Positions 1-9,570 of a stretch of DNA of 64,000 nt are shown here, in pieces. Source of the DNA: JAQIBY01 sp963676165. GTDB lineage: Bacteria; Bacteroidota; Bacteroidia; Bacteroidales; ML635J-15. The stretch is from the NCBI GenBank assembly GCA_963676165.1, contig OY781043.1, positions 620,001-684,000 of the forward strand. Direction: 5' to 3'. The position numbers were made by a program, and so were the translations under genes. Below the pieces are notes generated by a model. That model did not search any database, had not been told where the DNA came from, and saw only the letters and a list, made by a program, of their open reading frames with translations. The stretch's first letter is position 1; each line of letters opens with the position of its first letter.

Positions 1-786
1 GTGACAGAGGCTGGTTTTGCTTCTGATCTTGGTGCTGAAAAATTTTATGATATCAAAGCTCAATATGGTAATTTGAATGTCAATGCGACAGTTTTAGTTG
101 CAACTATCCGTGCCTTGAAATATCATGGGGGAGTTGCAGTAAAAGATCTTAATGAACCTAACCCTGAAGCTGTGAAGAAGGGACTGGACAATTTGGATAA
201 ACACATTGAAAATGTTCGATTGTTTAACATTAATCCAATTGTTGCGATTAATCAATTTAGTAGCGACACTGAGGAAGAAATTGAGATTGTTAAATCACAT
301 TGTGAAAGTGTAAATGTTCAGGTTGCTGTTAACAGTGCGTGGGCAGATGGTGGTGAAGGTGCAAAAGATTTAGCCGAGAAAGTTGTTGCTGCAGCAGATT
401 CATGTACTGTATGTTTTGAACCTTTATATCAGTTTGACTGGGATGTTGAAAAGAAAATTAAAACCATAGCACAAAAGGTTTATGGCGCAAAAGACGTGGA
501 ATATTCGCGTAAAGCCCGTAAGAATCTTGAAACTATCCAGAAATTGAATTTGGACAAGGTGCCAATTTGTATTGCAAAAACACAAAAGTCGCTTTCTGAT
601 AATCCGCTATTGCGAAACAGACCGAAAGACTTCATTCTTAATATTCGTGAAATAGAAATGGCGGCAGGAGCTGGCTTTATTGTCCCTATTGCAGGTGATA
701 TTATGCGAATGCCTGGCTTGCCTCGTATTCCTTCAGCTGAGAATATTGACATCGATAAGGATGGAAATATTTCAGGACTATTTTAG
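1..786 (+). CDS. fhs: Formate--tetrahydrofolate ligase, C-terminal part (5' end outside window)
   Basis: This is the C-terminal 261 residues of 10-formyltetrahydrofolate synthetase, which ligates formate to tetrahydrofolate with ATP. The reading frame is open at base 1, and its first codons read VTEAGFASDLGAEKF, a conserved internal block of the family. The GTG at base 1 is therefore an internal valine codon, not a start. Further family blocks are visible: NPIVAINQF, a glycine-rich region near residue 117, and a C-terminal IMRMPGLPRIPSAENID. Full-length members have about 555 residues, so roughly half the gene lies upstream of the window. No adjacent folate gene follows; the next gene is on the other strand. 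Confidence 0.95.
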   Translation: MTEAGFASDLGAEKFYDIKAQYGNLNVNATVLVATIRALKYHGGVAVKDLNEPNPEAVKKGLDNLDKHIENVRLFNINPIVAINQFSSDTEEEIEIVKSHCESVNVQVAVNSAWADGGEGAKDLAEKVVAAADSCTVCFEPLYQFDWDVEKKIKTIAQKVYGAKDVEYSRKARKNLETIQKLNLDKVPICIAKTQKSLSDNPLLRNRPKDFILNIREIEMAAGAGFIVPIAGDIMRMPGLPRIPSAENIDIDKDGNISGLF

Positions 787-997
787 ATAGTCTTTATTGG
801 TGTGAATTTTATTTGCGCTAGGGCGTAAACTGGCAGCTTTGTGTTTACTATGATTTATTGCTGTTTTCCAAGCATGGCTTTTTCCTCAAAAGAATTTACA
901 GCAATGGCATAGTAGGTTCAAACTATAAGTTGCAGACCGACCCGTAGGGTAGCGCCATAATAAGTATTGTTTGACTTGTGAGTCCTTTCTTAGATTC

Positions 998-1489
998 TTA
1001 TCTCAACTTGAAAAATTCCCATTCATTCCCTGAATAATTAAGAAGTTTAATAAAATCTTGAGTTTTGATTTTCAAAATTGCATTATGCATGTTTGGTAAA
1101 AAAGTGACGTATTCTGTGTCTTGAAGTGATTTGTCAATAAAAACTTTTGTGTGATTTTCTGTGTCGTTGAGTAAGGAAAAAACAGAGACCGCTCCAGGTT
1201 TTGTCTTAATCCATTTGTCCATGCGTTTTTCGGATGCAAAACTGATTTTCCCTTTCTTGAAATGATCCTCAAGAATCTTAACTTGAAACTCCTCGTAATA
1301 TTTTGAAATAACCAGAAAATGTTGATTCCCCTTATGGTTACGTAAAAACAGATTCTTGCATCGTTCAGCATTAATACGTTTCCAGAACGCTCCATCATCC
1401 TCCGTTGAGAAATCACGTGGGGATTCGTAATATTCGTAACTTATCTTGAGTTTGTCTAGTGTCGTGTAAACGATTTCTTGACCAATCAT
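998..1489 (-). CDS. Prolyl-tRNA editing deacylase (YbaK/ProX family)
   Basis: The 163-residue product is a free-standing aminoacyl-tRNA deacylase of the YbaK/EbsC superfamily, closest in pattern to the ProX/PrdX type that hydrolyses alanine mischarged on tRNA-Pro. Supporting blocks are CKNLFLRNHKGNQHFLVI near residues 44-61, a KISFASEKRMDKW segment, and PGAVSVFSLLND near residue 98, the signature region of the family. The length is typical. Its start overlaps the end of meaB by 4 bases, so the two are translationally coupled. The exact misacylated substrate is inferred from the family. Confidence 0.85.
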   Translation of the reverse strand: MIGQEIVYTTLDKLKISYEYYESPRDFSTEDDGAFWKRINAERCKNLFLRNHKGNQHFLVISKYYEEFQVKILEDHFKKGKISFASEKRMDKWIKTKPGAVSVFSLLNDTENHTKVFIDKSLQDTEYVTFLPNMHNAILKIKTQDFIKLLNYSGNEWEFFKLR

Positions 1490-2610
1490 TGTGTTTTATG
1501 CTTTGAATAGTAAAGATTCAGTAATTCATGTGCGGCAGCAAAGGATGATTTTTTATCGGATAAAACTTCGTTTTCCATTTGTTTAATTACCTCTTTCATG
1601 TTTTGACCAGAATAAAAGTCAGATTTGAGACTTTCATTGATGGTTTCATACATCCAATACCTTGCTTGTTCTTTTCTTCGTAAGTCAAAATAGCCATTCC
1701 CTTTGCATTGAGCAACATAGTCCATAACGGTATCCCAGATTTCAGTAAGACCTGTTTTTTCATATGCTGAGCATGTAAGAACTTTTGGAGACCAACCGTT
1801 GTCAGCTGGAGGGAAAAGATGCAGTGCAGAGGTGTATTCTGCTTTTGCCAATTTTGCACGTTGCAAATTATCTCCATCAGCTTTATTGATAGCAATGGCA
1901 TCTGCCATTTCCATAATACCTCGTTTAATGCCTTGTAGCTCATCGCCTGCTCCTGTAAGCATTAGGAGTAAGAAAAAGTCAACCATAGAATGTACAGCAA
2001 CTTCAGATTGACCAACACCAACTGTTTCAACAAAAATGGTGTCAAAACCTGCAGCTTCGCATAAGATAATGCTTTCACGGGTTTTTCTTGCAACACCACC
2101 GAGTGATCCAGCGGAGGGGGAAGGGCGGATGAATGCATTTTCGTCAGAGCTTAACAAGCTCATGCGAGTTTTATCTCCTAAAATACTTCCTTTACTTCTT
2201 TCTGAAGACGGGTCAATGGCCAATACTGCAAGTTTTCGTCCTGATTCCACCAAGGAATGTCCCAGACTTTCAATGAATGATGATTTCCCAACTCCAGGAA
2301 CTCCTGTTATACCAAGTCTTATAGAGTTGCCTGCATGTGGTACGCATAAATTGATGATGTCTTGTGCCAGTGCTTTCTGTTCAGGCAAGCTGCTTTCAAC
2401 CAAAGTAATTGCCTGACTAAGCAAAATTCGATTGCCTTCTAAGATGCCATCTGCATATGCTTGTGCAGACAGAACTTTGCGTTTGCGTTTAAATTTTAAA
2501 TGAGGATTGACTTGTGGCGGTTGATCTACACCTTCATTTACTTGTAAAGCTGAATTTTTATGTTTGCTTTCTTCAACTTCTCCTTTGAAATGCGATTTTT
2601 TATCTTTCAT
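1486..2610 (-). CDS. meaB: MeaB-type GTPase, methylmalonyl-CoA mutase chaperone
   Basis: The 374-residue protein belongs to the ArgK/MeaB G3E GTPases, which load and protect the adenosylcobalamin cofactor of methylmalonyl-CoA mutase. A P-loop GVPGVGKSS lies at about residues 103-111, followed by AIDPSS (~131), ETVGVGQSE and the guanine-specificity motif NKADGDN. The N-terminal 45 residues are a lysine-rich extension longer than in many homologues. The mutase subunits are not in this window. The gene overlaps hldD upstream and the deacylase downstream by 4 bases each, indicating one transcript of three functionally unrelated genes. Confidence 0.93.
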   Translation of the reverse strand: MKDKKSHFKGEVEESKHKNSALQVNEGVDQPPQVNPHLKFKRKRKVLSAQAYADGILEGNRILLSQAITLVESSLPEQKALAQDIINLCVPHAGNSIRLGITGVPGVGKSSFIESLGHSLVESGRKLAVLAIDPSSERSKGSILGDKTRMSLLSSDENAFIRPSPSAGSLGGVARKTRESIILCEAAGFDTIFVETVGVGQSEVAVHSMVDFFLLLMLTGAGDELQGIKRGIMEMADAIAINKADGDNLQRAKLAKAEYTSALHLFPPADNGWSPKVLTCSAYEKTGLTEIWDTVMDYVAQCKGNGYFDLRRKEQARYWMYETINESLKSDFYSGQNMKEVIKQMENEVLSDKKSSFAAAHELLNLYYSKHKTQ

Positions 2611-3584
2611 TCGTATCGATCCTGTTTGTCCAAGTACTGTTGGATATAATCTTTTACTCCATCTTCAAGTGTGGTGAATGCTTTGCTGTAACCAGCTTTT
2701 CTAAGCTTGTTCATATCAGCTTCAGTAAAATACTGGTATTTGTCTCTAAGTTCAACTGGTGTGTCAATAAAACGAATGTCTTCCGGCAAATTTAATGCTG
2801 CAAAACTCGCTTGTGCCAAATCGTAAAACGTACGACTTTTGCCTGTTCCTAAGTTGTAAATTGCAGACTGCTTTCTGTTTTCCATAAAGTGCAGCATCAC
2901 ATCACACACATCTTTGACATAAATGAAATCTCTTCGTTGCTCTCCGTCTTTGAAATCATCACGATGTGAACGGAAAAGATTCATGTATCCGTGTTCTTTA
3001 ATTTGTTTGTGTGCATGCATAATGACTGATGCCATTCTGCCTTTATGGTATTCGTTTGGACCGTACACATTGAAAAATTTGAATCCAGCCCAGAAACTCG
3101 GAGTATTTTCTTTTTCTACTTGATCCAAAACCCAAATGTCAAAATTATTCTTTGACTCTCCGTATGGATTTAAAGGTTTTAATTTTGGAATAATTTCATG
3201 ATCGTCTTTATAACCTAATGTTCCGTCGCCATAAGTAGCAGCAGACGATGCGTAAATTAAAGGAATCCCAAATTCTGAGCAGGTGTTCCAGATCGATTTG
3301 CTGTAATTCAGATTTAGTTCGTCAAAAACTGCAGGATTGTATTCCATCGTATCGGTACGTGCTCCAATGTGAATGACAAATTGCACCCATGATTGATTTT
3401 TTATTAGCCACTCTGGAAAGACAGATCTATCAACCTTGTCAGTGAAAATTTTCGATGTGAAATTTGGATACTTCTCTTGTTTAGAAAAGTCATCAACAAG
3501 CACAATGTCTCTGTAGCTTTCTTTGTTAAGACGAGAAAGCATACACGATCCTATAAATCCAGCAGCACCAGTGAGTACAATCAT
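2607..3584 (-). CDS. hldD: ADP-L-glycero-D-manno-heptose 6-epimerase
   Basis: This 325-residue extended SDR protein epimerises ADP-D-glycero-manno-heptose to the L-glycero form used in LPS inner core. It begins MIVLTGAAGFIGS, a Rossmann GxxGxxG at residues 6-12, and has the active-site YGESK block. A longer in-frame reading starting at 3665 is possible. I chose 3584 because the Rossmann strand starts there and because a TATCTTTG promoter element lies between the two candidates. The partner activity RfaE2 is encoded at 41562. The gene is first in the three-gene minus-strand cluster. Confidence 0.92.
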   Translation of the reverse strand: MIVLTGAAGFIGSCMLSRLNKESYRDIVLVDDFSKQEKYPNFTSKIFTDKVDRSVFPEWLIKNQSWVQFVIHIGARTDTMEYNPAVFDELNLNYSKSIWNTCSEFGIPLIYASSAATYGDGTLGYKDDHEIIPKLKPLNPYGESKNNFDIWVLDQVEKENTPSFWAGFKFFNVYGPNEYHKGRMASVIMHAHKQIKEHGYMNLFRSHRDDFKDGEQRRDFIYVKDVCDVMLHFMENRKQSAIYNLGTGKSRTFYDLAQASFAALNLPEDIRFIDTPVELRDKYQYFTEADMNKLRKAGYSKAFTTLEDGVKDYIQQYLDKQDRYE

Positions 3585-3603
3585 AATTTGAGTATTTCTA
3601 TGA

Positions 3604-3611
3604 CAAAGATA
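3604..3611 (-). promoter_or_regulatory. Bacteroidota -7 promoter element before hldD
   Basis: Read on the minus strand this is TATCTTTG, an exact match to the Bacteroidota TAnnTTTG consensus, 20 bases upstream of the hldD ATG. No clear TTTG -33 element is seen at the usual spacing. Its position supports the shorter hldD start. Confidence 0.5.
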
Positions 3612-3910
3612 CAAAATTTGAGTGCAATCTTGGGTTATATTGTATGTTCTTAAATCGTTTTTCAAATTGATTTGAGGTAATTCTTTGTATTATGTTGTAT
3701 TCGTCGGAATAAGTTCTTTGATGAATGTTGACTTGACACGTGTTTCAATGAGTTGCTAATTTATGCGATTTATTTAGATGGAGATGCAGGATAATTGAAG
3801 ATTAAATTGTGTTCTGTTTTGGAATATATGGACTGTGGATTTGTAAATGCTATGAAAATATCTAATTTTACAGATTAAAAGCTTAATAGTCGTTATTAAA
3901 ATAGTAATAG
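3612..3910. other. Divergent intergenic region between hldD and the S41 protease gene
   Basis: This is the remainder of a 326-base gap between divergently read genes. It is AT-rich and holds no open frame of note, no RNA gene and no strong hairpin. It must contain the protease promoter, but I cannot pick out a convincing element. Confidence 0.5.
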
Positions 3911-5971
3911 TTGAGAAATTTAAATATTTTATCGTTTAGGAAATGCTTGTATCCTTTATTCGTTATTTCCATTACATTCTTTTTTGTTTCTGAAGTATCA
4001 TATGCACAGAGTTCAAAGCGTCACTCACAGTTAATTAAGGAGATGATAAAACTTGCGGAAAATTCTCATGTACAACCTGTTGAAAACGATAGTATTCTGG
4101 CAAGTCGAATAGCTGAGAATTTAGTGGATCAATTGGATCCTTCTGGAGTACTTCTGTCAATTGAAGATATACAAGAAATAGACTCGCTTCAAGATACTAT
4201 AATGCTTGCATTGAAAGGGGATTCAGATGCTCTTTATTCTTCTTTGAAAAAGATTTATTTAAATGCCATTCGTAAATCAGATTCTTGCTTAACTAAATTG
4301 TCGGAAACACGACTTAGTTTGGTTAAAGGAGACAGTTTGCGTATTTCTGAAGGTAGTTGGGAGTTTAGTGAGTCAAACCGTATGGATGTATGGACTGATA
4401 AAATGAGGTTTTATGCCTTGAATCAGTGGTATAATTTGCGTCAAAAGGGGAACGTAGTTACACCTGACGAGTTAAAACTAATGGCAGTTGATAGACTCAA
4501 ATGTCTATTTGCATCTCGTGAGTTTGAGCAAGGAGAAATGTATCAGTTTTTGCAGAATGCTTTTCTGAAATCGTTAGCTGGTGCTTATGATCCACATACC
4601 GTATTTATGAGCAAGGATGAAGTTGCTTTGCTTTCACGCATGTTGTCCTCTACGGATAAAACTTTTGGAATTGTACTTGATCAAAACTACAGAGGAGATA
4701 TTATTGTCGGGGATATCATACCAGGAAGTTCTGCTTGGAATTCAAATCAACTGAATGTTGAAGATAAAATCCTTTCAGTTCACCAAGAGGATAGTACCTT
4801 TCTTTTTTCTTGTGTTAGCATGAGGGATGCATATTTTTATATCAATAGTCCAGATTTGGATGAACTTGATTTTTTAATTGAAAAGCAAGATGGTAAAGAA
4901 GTTCTCGTTCATTTAGCAAAAACTAAGATGGCAGTTGAAAGTAATCGTATCAATAGCTTTATTTTAGAGGGAGATACAAAGTTGGGATATATCTATTTGC
5001 CATCATTTTATTCCAACGATGATGTGTATGAGTATTTGCCAAATGGGTGTGCAAATGATATGGCCAAAGAAATCATTCGATTGAAGAGAGAAGGAATCGA
5101 TGCGTTGATTGTTGATTTGAGGAACAATGCTGGAGGGTCAATGCTTGAGGCAGTTAGAGCGGCTGGGATGTTTATTGATTATGGAGCTCTAAGTATTGGA
5201 AAGGATAGAAGTGGAGATGCTGAATTGTTGAAGGATTTTTCTCGAGGTACAATTTTTAATGGACCCTTAGTTGTAATGATGAATAGTGGTAGTGCATCAG
5301 CATCAGAATTGTTTGCTGCTGCATTGCAAGATTATAATCGGGCAGTAATCACTGGCTCCTCTAGTTTTGGTAAGTCAACTTCACAAGTTGTAATCCCGAT
5401 TGGTGATATTTATTCACAAAAAGTTGATAGCATTGTTTCTTCTGGTTACATAAAACTAACGACAGGACGCTTTTATCGGGTAACGGGAGATTCGCATCAA
5501 AAAGTTGGTGTAAGGCCTGATGTTCCTATTTTTCTTGCAGAGACAGGGACAGGTTATATGGAGAAGAGCTTACCTTTTGCTCTAAACCCTGAGGCAATCG
5601 AGAAAGAATCTTATTACAGACCATTGGAGAAATTGCCAATAGATAGTCTTGCGATATTGAGTGAAAAGCGACTTGAAAATCATTCGAGCTTAAAATCTGA
5701 TAATCCTGAAATTGATACAATTTTGGAATTGTCTATACCACTTGACACTGCTGGATATGTTGCATATAGAAATGGCTTTGCCGAGGAGGATACAGTGGTG
5801 GCACAGGAACAAAGCATTACAATAAAAGTTCCTGAATATATTCGCGGAATGAGTTCCGCCAATGGTGATGGTGAAATGTATCAAAGTATTATAGAAGCAA
5901 TGAAGCTTGATCCGATTCTTATGGAGAATGTTAATGTGATAAACGATTTAATAAATATTTTAAACAATTAA
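3911..5971 (+). CDS. Carboxy-terminal processing protease, S41 family (Prc/Tsp-like)
   Basis: The 686-residue protein is a periplasmic tail-specific protease. A signal peptide occupies about residues 1-32, ending near SYAQ. An N-terminal helical domain, a PDZ-like region (~250-330) and the S41 protease domain (~340-520) follow. In the block NSGSASASE, Ser463 and the later Lys488 in SFGKST are 25 residues apart, matching the Ser/Lys dyad spacing of Prc and CtpA. The start must be TTG: an in-frame TAG lies immediately before it, and the next in-frame ATG (residue 46) would remove the signal peptide. A secreted coiled-coil protein follows 2 bases downstream and may be a partner or substrate. Confidence 0.88.
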   Translation: MRNLNILSFRKCLYPLFVISITFFFVSEVSYAQSSKRHSQLIKEMIKLAENSHVQPVENDSILASRIAENLVDQLDPSGVLLSIEDIQEIDSLQDTIMLALKGDSDALYSSLKKIYLNAIRKSDSCLTKLSETRLSLVKGDSLRISEGSWEFSESNRMDVWTDKMRFYALNQWYNLRQKGNVVTPDELKLMAVDRLKCLFASREFEQGEMYQFLQNAFLKSLAGAYDPHTVFMSKDEVALLSRMLSSTDKTFGIVLDQNYRGDIIVGDIIPGSSAWNSNQLNVEDKILSVHQEDSTFLFSCVSMRDAYFYINSPDLDELDFLIEKQDGKEVLVHLAKTKMAVESNRINSFILEGDTKLGYIYLPSFYSNDDVYEYLPNGCANDMAKEIIRLKREGIDALIVDLRNNAGGSMLEAVRAAGMFIDYGALSIGKDRSGDAELLKDFSRGTIFNGPLVVMMNSGSASASELFAAALQDYNRAVITGSSSFGKSTSQVVIPIGDIYSQKVDSIVSSGYIKLTTGRFYRVTGDSHQKVGVRPDVPIFLAETGTGYMEKSLPFALNPEAIEKESYYRPLEKLPIDSLAILSEKRLENHSSLKSDNPEIDTILELSIPLDTAGYVAYRNGFAEEDTVVAQEQSITIKVPEYIRGMSSANGDGEMYQSIIEAMKLDPILMENVNVINDLINILNN

Positions 5972-5973
5972 TT

Positions 5974-7014
5974 ATGAAAAAGCTCTTATTATTTATTGGT
6001 GTTTTTGTGATGATGAGTACATCTCAAAATTATCTTATGGCTCAGGATTGTAGTAGTTCTGTTACTTATATGGATGAATTACTAGACAGTGTTGATGAAC
6101 TTAAAAACGAAACTTGGGCATATTTAAAATCTGTTACAAGGGGACAGAATGCTCGCAGAGTTGAGAAAAAAAGAAAAAAACTTATTTCTGAAATAAAATC
6201 AGTTAGAAAAACAGTAAGTAAGTTTGACGCTTATGAGAATGATGGTAGTCTAAAAAATGCACTTTTTGAATATCTTGACATGAGTTATTCTGTGCTTAAA
6301 GAGGATTACGATAAAATTCTTGATATGGAAGAGATTGCTGAGCAGTCTTATGATTTAATGGAAGCTTACATGACAGCTCAGGAATTAGCAAGTAAAAAGA
6401 TGGAGGAGGCTTCCGATAAACTTACCGAGGCTCAAAAGATTTTTGCGGCAAATAATAATATAAATTTGATTGAAGGAGAACTCGATAAAAAAAGTGAAAA
6501 GATTAAAAAGGCTGGAGAAGCTGTGTCTTATTATAATGATTTCTTTTTGCTGAATTTTAAATGTCAGATACAGGAGACTTACGTGCTCGAAGCTATGGAA
6601 AGAGGTGATGTAAGTAGTGTAGAGCAGAGTAAATCAGCGTTGTTGTCTTATGTGAATGAAAATCGGGCAATTCTTGATACATTCCCCACATTGGAAGATG
6701 ACAGACAATTGATTGATGCTTGTCTTGTATTGATGGATTTTTATGAAAGAGAAGCCAATGAATATTTCTCTAAAGTGACGGATTATTTTATCGAGAAAGA
6801 AAATTTTAAAAGAGTTCAGAATCAGTTTAATTCAATAAGTGAATATGATCGGACACAAGAGGATGTTGATCGCTTTAATGAGGCTGTCAATAAGATTAAT
6901 CAAGCAGTTAATAAGTATAATTCAATTATGGAAGCCTCAAATAAAGAAAGAGCTCAACAGTTGAAACAGTGGAATAAAGAAATTGATGATTTTTTAAGTA
7001 ATCATAGCCGTTAG
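5974..7014 (+). CDS. Secreted coiled-coil protein of unknown function
   Basis: I do not recognise this 346-residue protein. It starts with a clear signal peptide (about residues 1-23, ending near LMAQD). Almost all the rest is charged, helix-forming sequence rich in Lys, Glu and Asp with few prolines, which suggests long coiled coils. Only two cysteines are seen in the mature part. It begins 2 bases after the stop of the S41 protease, and a strong terminator follows 25 bases after its own stop, so the two genes form a bicistron. A periplasmic adaptor, inhibitor or substrate of the protease is a reasonable but unproved guess. Confidence 0.6.
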   Translation: MKKLLLFIGVFVMMSTSQNYLMAQDCSSSVTYMDELLDSVDELKNETWAYLKSVTRGQNARRVEKKRKKLISEIKSVRKTVSKFDAYENDGSLKNALFEYLDMSYSVLKEDYDKILDMEEIAEQSYDLMEAYMTAQELASKKMEEASDKLTEAQKIFAANNNINLIEGELDKKSEKIKKAGEAVSYYNDFFLLNFKCQIQETYVLEAMERGDVSSVEQSKSALLSYVNENRAILDTFPTLEDDRQLIDACLVLMDFYEREANEYFSKVTDYFIEKENFKRVQNQFNSISEYDRTQEDVDRFNEAVNKINQAVNKYNSIMEASNKERAQQLKQWNKEIDDFLSNHSR

Positions 7015-7038
7015 GCTTATTGTCGTTTTAAATGTCTC

Positions 7039-7067
7039 AAAATGCCGGTTTTGCCGGCATTTTTTTT
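7039..7067 (+). terminator. Rho-independent terminator after the protease bicistron
   Basis: AAAATGCCGG pairs with CCGGCATTTT around the loop TTTTG, and a run of T follows. It closes the 3911-7014 operon. Confidence 0.85.
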
Positions 7068-7134
7068 GTTGGAAATTTCAGGGATAATGTTGGTTTTATA
7101 ATAAGCTCGAAGATCCGCATGCTTTTTATACTTA

Positions 7135-8364
7135 CTATTTTACAGATTTTGGCAATCTTGGCCCCATCAAAGCTCCTGAAAACAATAGACCACCAATGAT
7201 ACCCATAAAAATGAATAATACCTGTTCTCCCATGTTGTTATAGTTAGATCCCGCATCCATAATAACACTACTTAATCCGATGAAAGCTTTGCTCCCAGGT
7301 ACCAACATGACAATCCCCGGAACAAGAAAAACAAGTTTTGGAGATCTGGTTATTCTGGAGAATAAATTACTCACGATAACCGCGACAATCGTTCCCATGA
7401 AAATGCTCATCATAAGTCCGAAATCGCCTAAAAGCAGAGTTGTGAAGTAACTTGCAATCCCTGCTGCCGCTCCAAAAATCAAATCTTTTGGTCTTACCTT
7501 GAAAACAAACAACAAACCAGATGCTAATATTGCAATTGCTAAAAAGTCAATCCAGAAAGGGAAAAATGATTCAACATGATTTTGTTGCAAATCAACAAAT
7601 AAACCCAATAGATGTAGTCCTAAAACGACACCAAAAAACTGCTTGAATAAGGAAACCAAAGCATCAAAGAGTTTGGCTGTTCCGGACACAAGCGATCGAC
7701 TTGTAATTTCTTCTAAGGCTGTTGTAATGGACAAACCAGGAATAAAAACAATAATAGAGGCCAGAATTGTCATGGAAATGTTAATTTCTGGAAATGCCAA
7801 TGACATGAATCCCGTTATGAGTGTTGCAACAAGAGCAACAAGTGCTTCTAGTACACTGCGTATGTAAGAAAACTTTCCTGCAAGTCGGGTTAAACCATAA
7901 ACTGCAGCACCACTAATTCCAGCAGTTAAAACAGACATCCAGTTTGTGTCAAGAACAATACTGAAGGCACTTCCAGCTGTTACAAAAGCCAATAATTCAA
8001 CAAGCCATCCATAGCCTAAGCGTTCAGTTTTTATCTTTTCAATTTCAATTTTTGCTTTTGCAAAATCAATTTTATTATCAAGCACATTGTTGGTTATCTC
8101 CACCACACGTGAAAGTGCCCCCAAATTTAATTCTCCGGGAGGAACACATTCCACATAATTGTATGTATGCTCGTCTTCTTCATAGAACACATAATTTATC
8201 CAAGTTGGAGTGTCCATAAAGCTACCTTTAATTCCCTTTTTTGCCGAAATTTCTGTTAAATAGATTTGTGACTTATAGGATGGAACTCCATAAGTGTGCA
8301 GCGCTTTTCCGAGCTGTACTATAAACTGATACTGATCCGGTATGTCCATTTTCTTTTTATTCAT
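7135..8364 (-). CDS. Threonine/serine exporter family protein (ThrE-like, fused two-domain form)
   Basis: The 409-residue membrane protein matches the ThrE family, with an N-terminal DUF1212 region and a C-terminal DUF3815 region in one chain. A cytoplasmic N-terminal part of about 120 residues carries the typical YGVPSYKSQIYLTEIS block. About ten hydrophobic segments follow from residue 120 to the end, including SIIVFIPGLSITTALEEI, a family hallmark, and a second LVPGIVMLVPGSKAF repeat. It should export small amino acids using the proton gradient; the substrate is inferred from the family. An in-frame ATG at residue 6 is an alternative start. It stands alone between unrelated genes. Confidence 0.85.
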   Translation of the reverse strand: MNKKKMDIPDQYQFIVQLGKALHTYGVPSYKSQIYLTEISAKKGIKGSFMDTPTWINYVFYEEDEHTYNYVECVPPGELNLGALSRVVEITNNVLDNKIDFAKAKIEIEKIKTERLGYGWLVELLAFVTAGSAFSIVLDTNWMSVLTAGISGAAVYGLTRLAGKFSYIRSVLEALVALVATLITGFMSLAFPEINISMTILASIIVFIPGLSITTALEEITSRSLVSGTAKLFDALVSLFKQFFGVVLGLHLLGLFVDLQQNHVESFFPFWIDFLAIAILASGLLFVFKVRPKDLIFGAAAGIASYFTTLLLGDFGLMMSIFMGTIVAVIVSNLFSRITRSPKLVFLVPGIVMLVPGSKAFIGLSSVIMDAGSNYNNMGEQVLFIFMGIIGGLLFSGALMGPRLPKSVK

Positions 8365-8529
8365 GTGCTCGATTTGTCTTAATCAATAAAATCTGTGCAA
8401 AGAAAAGTTAAAATTAATACATGATAAACCCATAATTGGATGACATGTTTGATTTATGAGAAATTTTGTGATGCTCTTACATTTTATTTCAATCCTTTGT
8501 ATCTTGCACATTCTAAAATTTGAATAATT

Positions 8530-9570
8530 ATGATTTCATTTAATGATAGTAAATTAAATAGTGTGTCTGTTCATCATGTTGGGAATCAAATGAATGATGG
8601 AGATCTTCATTTGTCTAAAGAGCCTGTTCCTTTTGATGATGAGCTTTATGATTTGTTTCTTTTGTACTTCTTAAAAAACTTTAAGGTGACAGAACTATTT
8701 CATTTTTATCATGATGAGGACATTGAAAAAAATACCGCATTTGCTGCTGCTCAGGAAATCTTTGATAATCCGGATAATTTGCATCATGCCTCTGAAAGTT
8801 TAGCTCGTAGATTGTATAACAAAACCGAGTTGGAAAGCATTCGTGATGGTGAATTGCATGTGGCTTATTTTACTGATTGTATTGCTTTAGGGAAATACAC
8901 CGATGCTGTTGGAATTTTTAAATCAGAAATAAAAGAGCAATTTTTAAAAGTGAATTCTTTGGTTGACAAAGTAGATATTACTCACGATTTTGGAATTGGT
9001 ACAAGTAAAATTGATAAAGGGTGCCTTATTTTTAATCAAGAAAAAGAAAAAGGTTTTCTTGTTGCTGTGATTGATAAAGTGAGTCGCGGAGCTGAAGCAC
9101 ATTTCTGGGTGGATGATTTTTTGCAAATTATTCAACGAAAAGATGAGTATTACAATACGCAAAACGTGATGGAAGTGTGCAAGACTTTTGTGTCAAAGGA
9201 GTTGCCTAAGCAGTTTGAGGTGTCCAAAGCTGATCAGGCTGATATGCTGAATAAAAGTGTCAATTATTTCAAAGAAAATGAGCAATTTGATGTGGATACT
9301 TTTGGGAATGAAGTGATGGAACAGCCTGAGGTTGTGGAAAGTTTTAAATCGTATAAGCAAAGCTACCAACAGGATCATGATTTGGAAATTCAAGATTCGT
9401 TTGATATTTCTCAGGATGCTGTGAAGAAAAAATCACGTTCCTTAAAATCTGTCATAAAATTGGATCGTAATTTTCATATCTATGTTCATGGAAACCGGAA
9501 GTTGATTGAACAGGGAGAAGATGATAACGGACGTAAATTTTACAAAATTTATTATGAGCAGGAAAACTAA
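8530..9570 (+). CDS. Nucleoid-associated protein, NdpA/YejK family
   Basis: The 346-residue cytoplasmic protein resembles the 37-kDa nucleoid-associated NdpA family. Features are the N-terminal FNDSKLNSVSVHHVGN, the GELHVAYFTDCIA segment near residue 117 and a FLKVNSLVDKVDITHDFGIGTSKIDKGCLIFN region, followed by an acidic C-terminal half and a final IHGNRK-like block (YVHGNRKLIEQGED). It has no signal peptide. The length fits the family (about 335-350). The precise role in the nucleoid is not well established for the family in general. It is a single-gene unit, facing a minus-strand gene remnant at its 3' end. Confidence 0.8.
   Translation: MISFNDSKLNSVSVHHVGNQMNDGDLHLSKEPVPFDDELYDLFLLYFLKNFKVTELFHFYHDEDIEKNTAFAAAQEIFDNPDNLHHASESLARRLYNKTELESIRDGELHVAYFTDCIALGKYTDAVGIFKSEIKEQFLKVNSLVDKVDITHDFGIGTSKIDKGCLIFNQEKEKGFLVAVIDKVSRGAEAHFWVDDFLQIIQRKDEYYNTQNVMEVCKTFVSKELPKQFEVSKADQADMLNKSVNYFKENEQFDVDTFGNEVMEQPEVVESFKSYKQSYQQDHDLEIQDSFDISQDAVKKKSRSLKSVIKLDRNFHIYVHGNRKLIEQGEDDNGRKFYKIYYEQEN

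Noticed and set aside
787..997. Possible tRNA or small RNA in the spacer after fhs
   Set aside because: Only a tiny ACCC/GGGT hairpin is seen. There is no cloverleaf, T-loop sequence or terminator.
7039..7067. AAAATGCCGG shared with the fabD-end repeat, a possible third repeat copy
   Set aside because: Similarity stops after about ten bases and the sequence is fully explained as a terminator hairpin.
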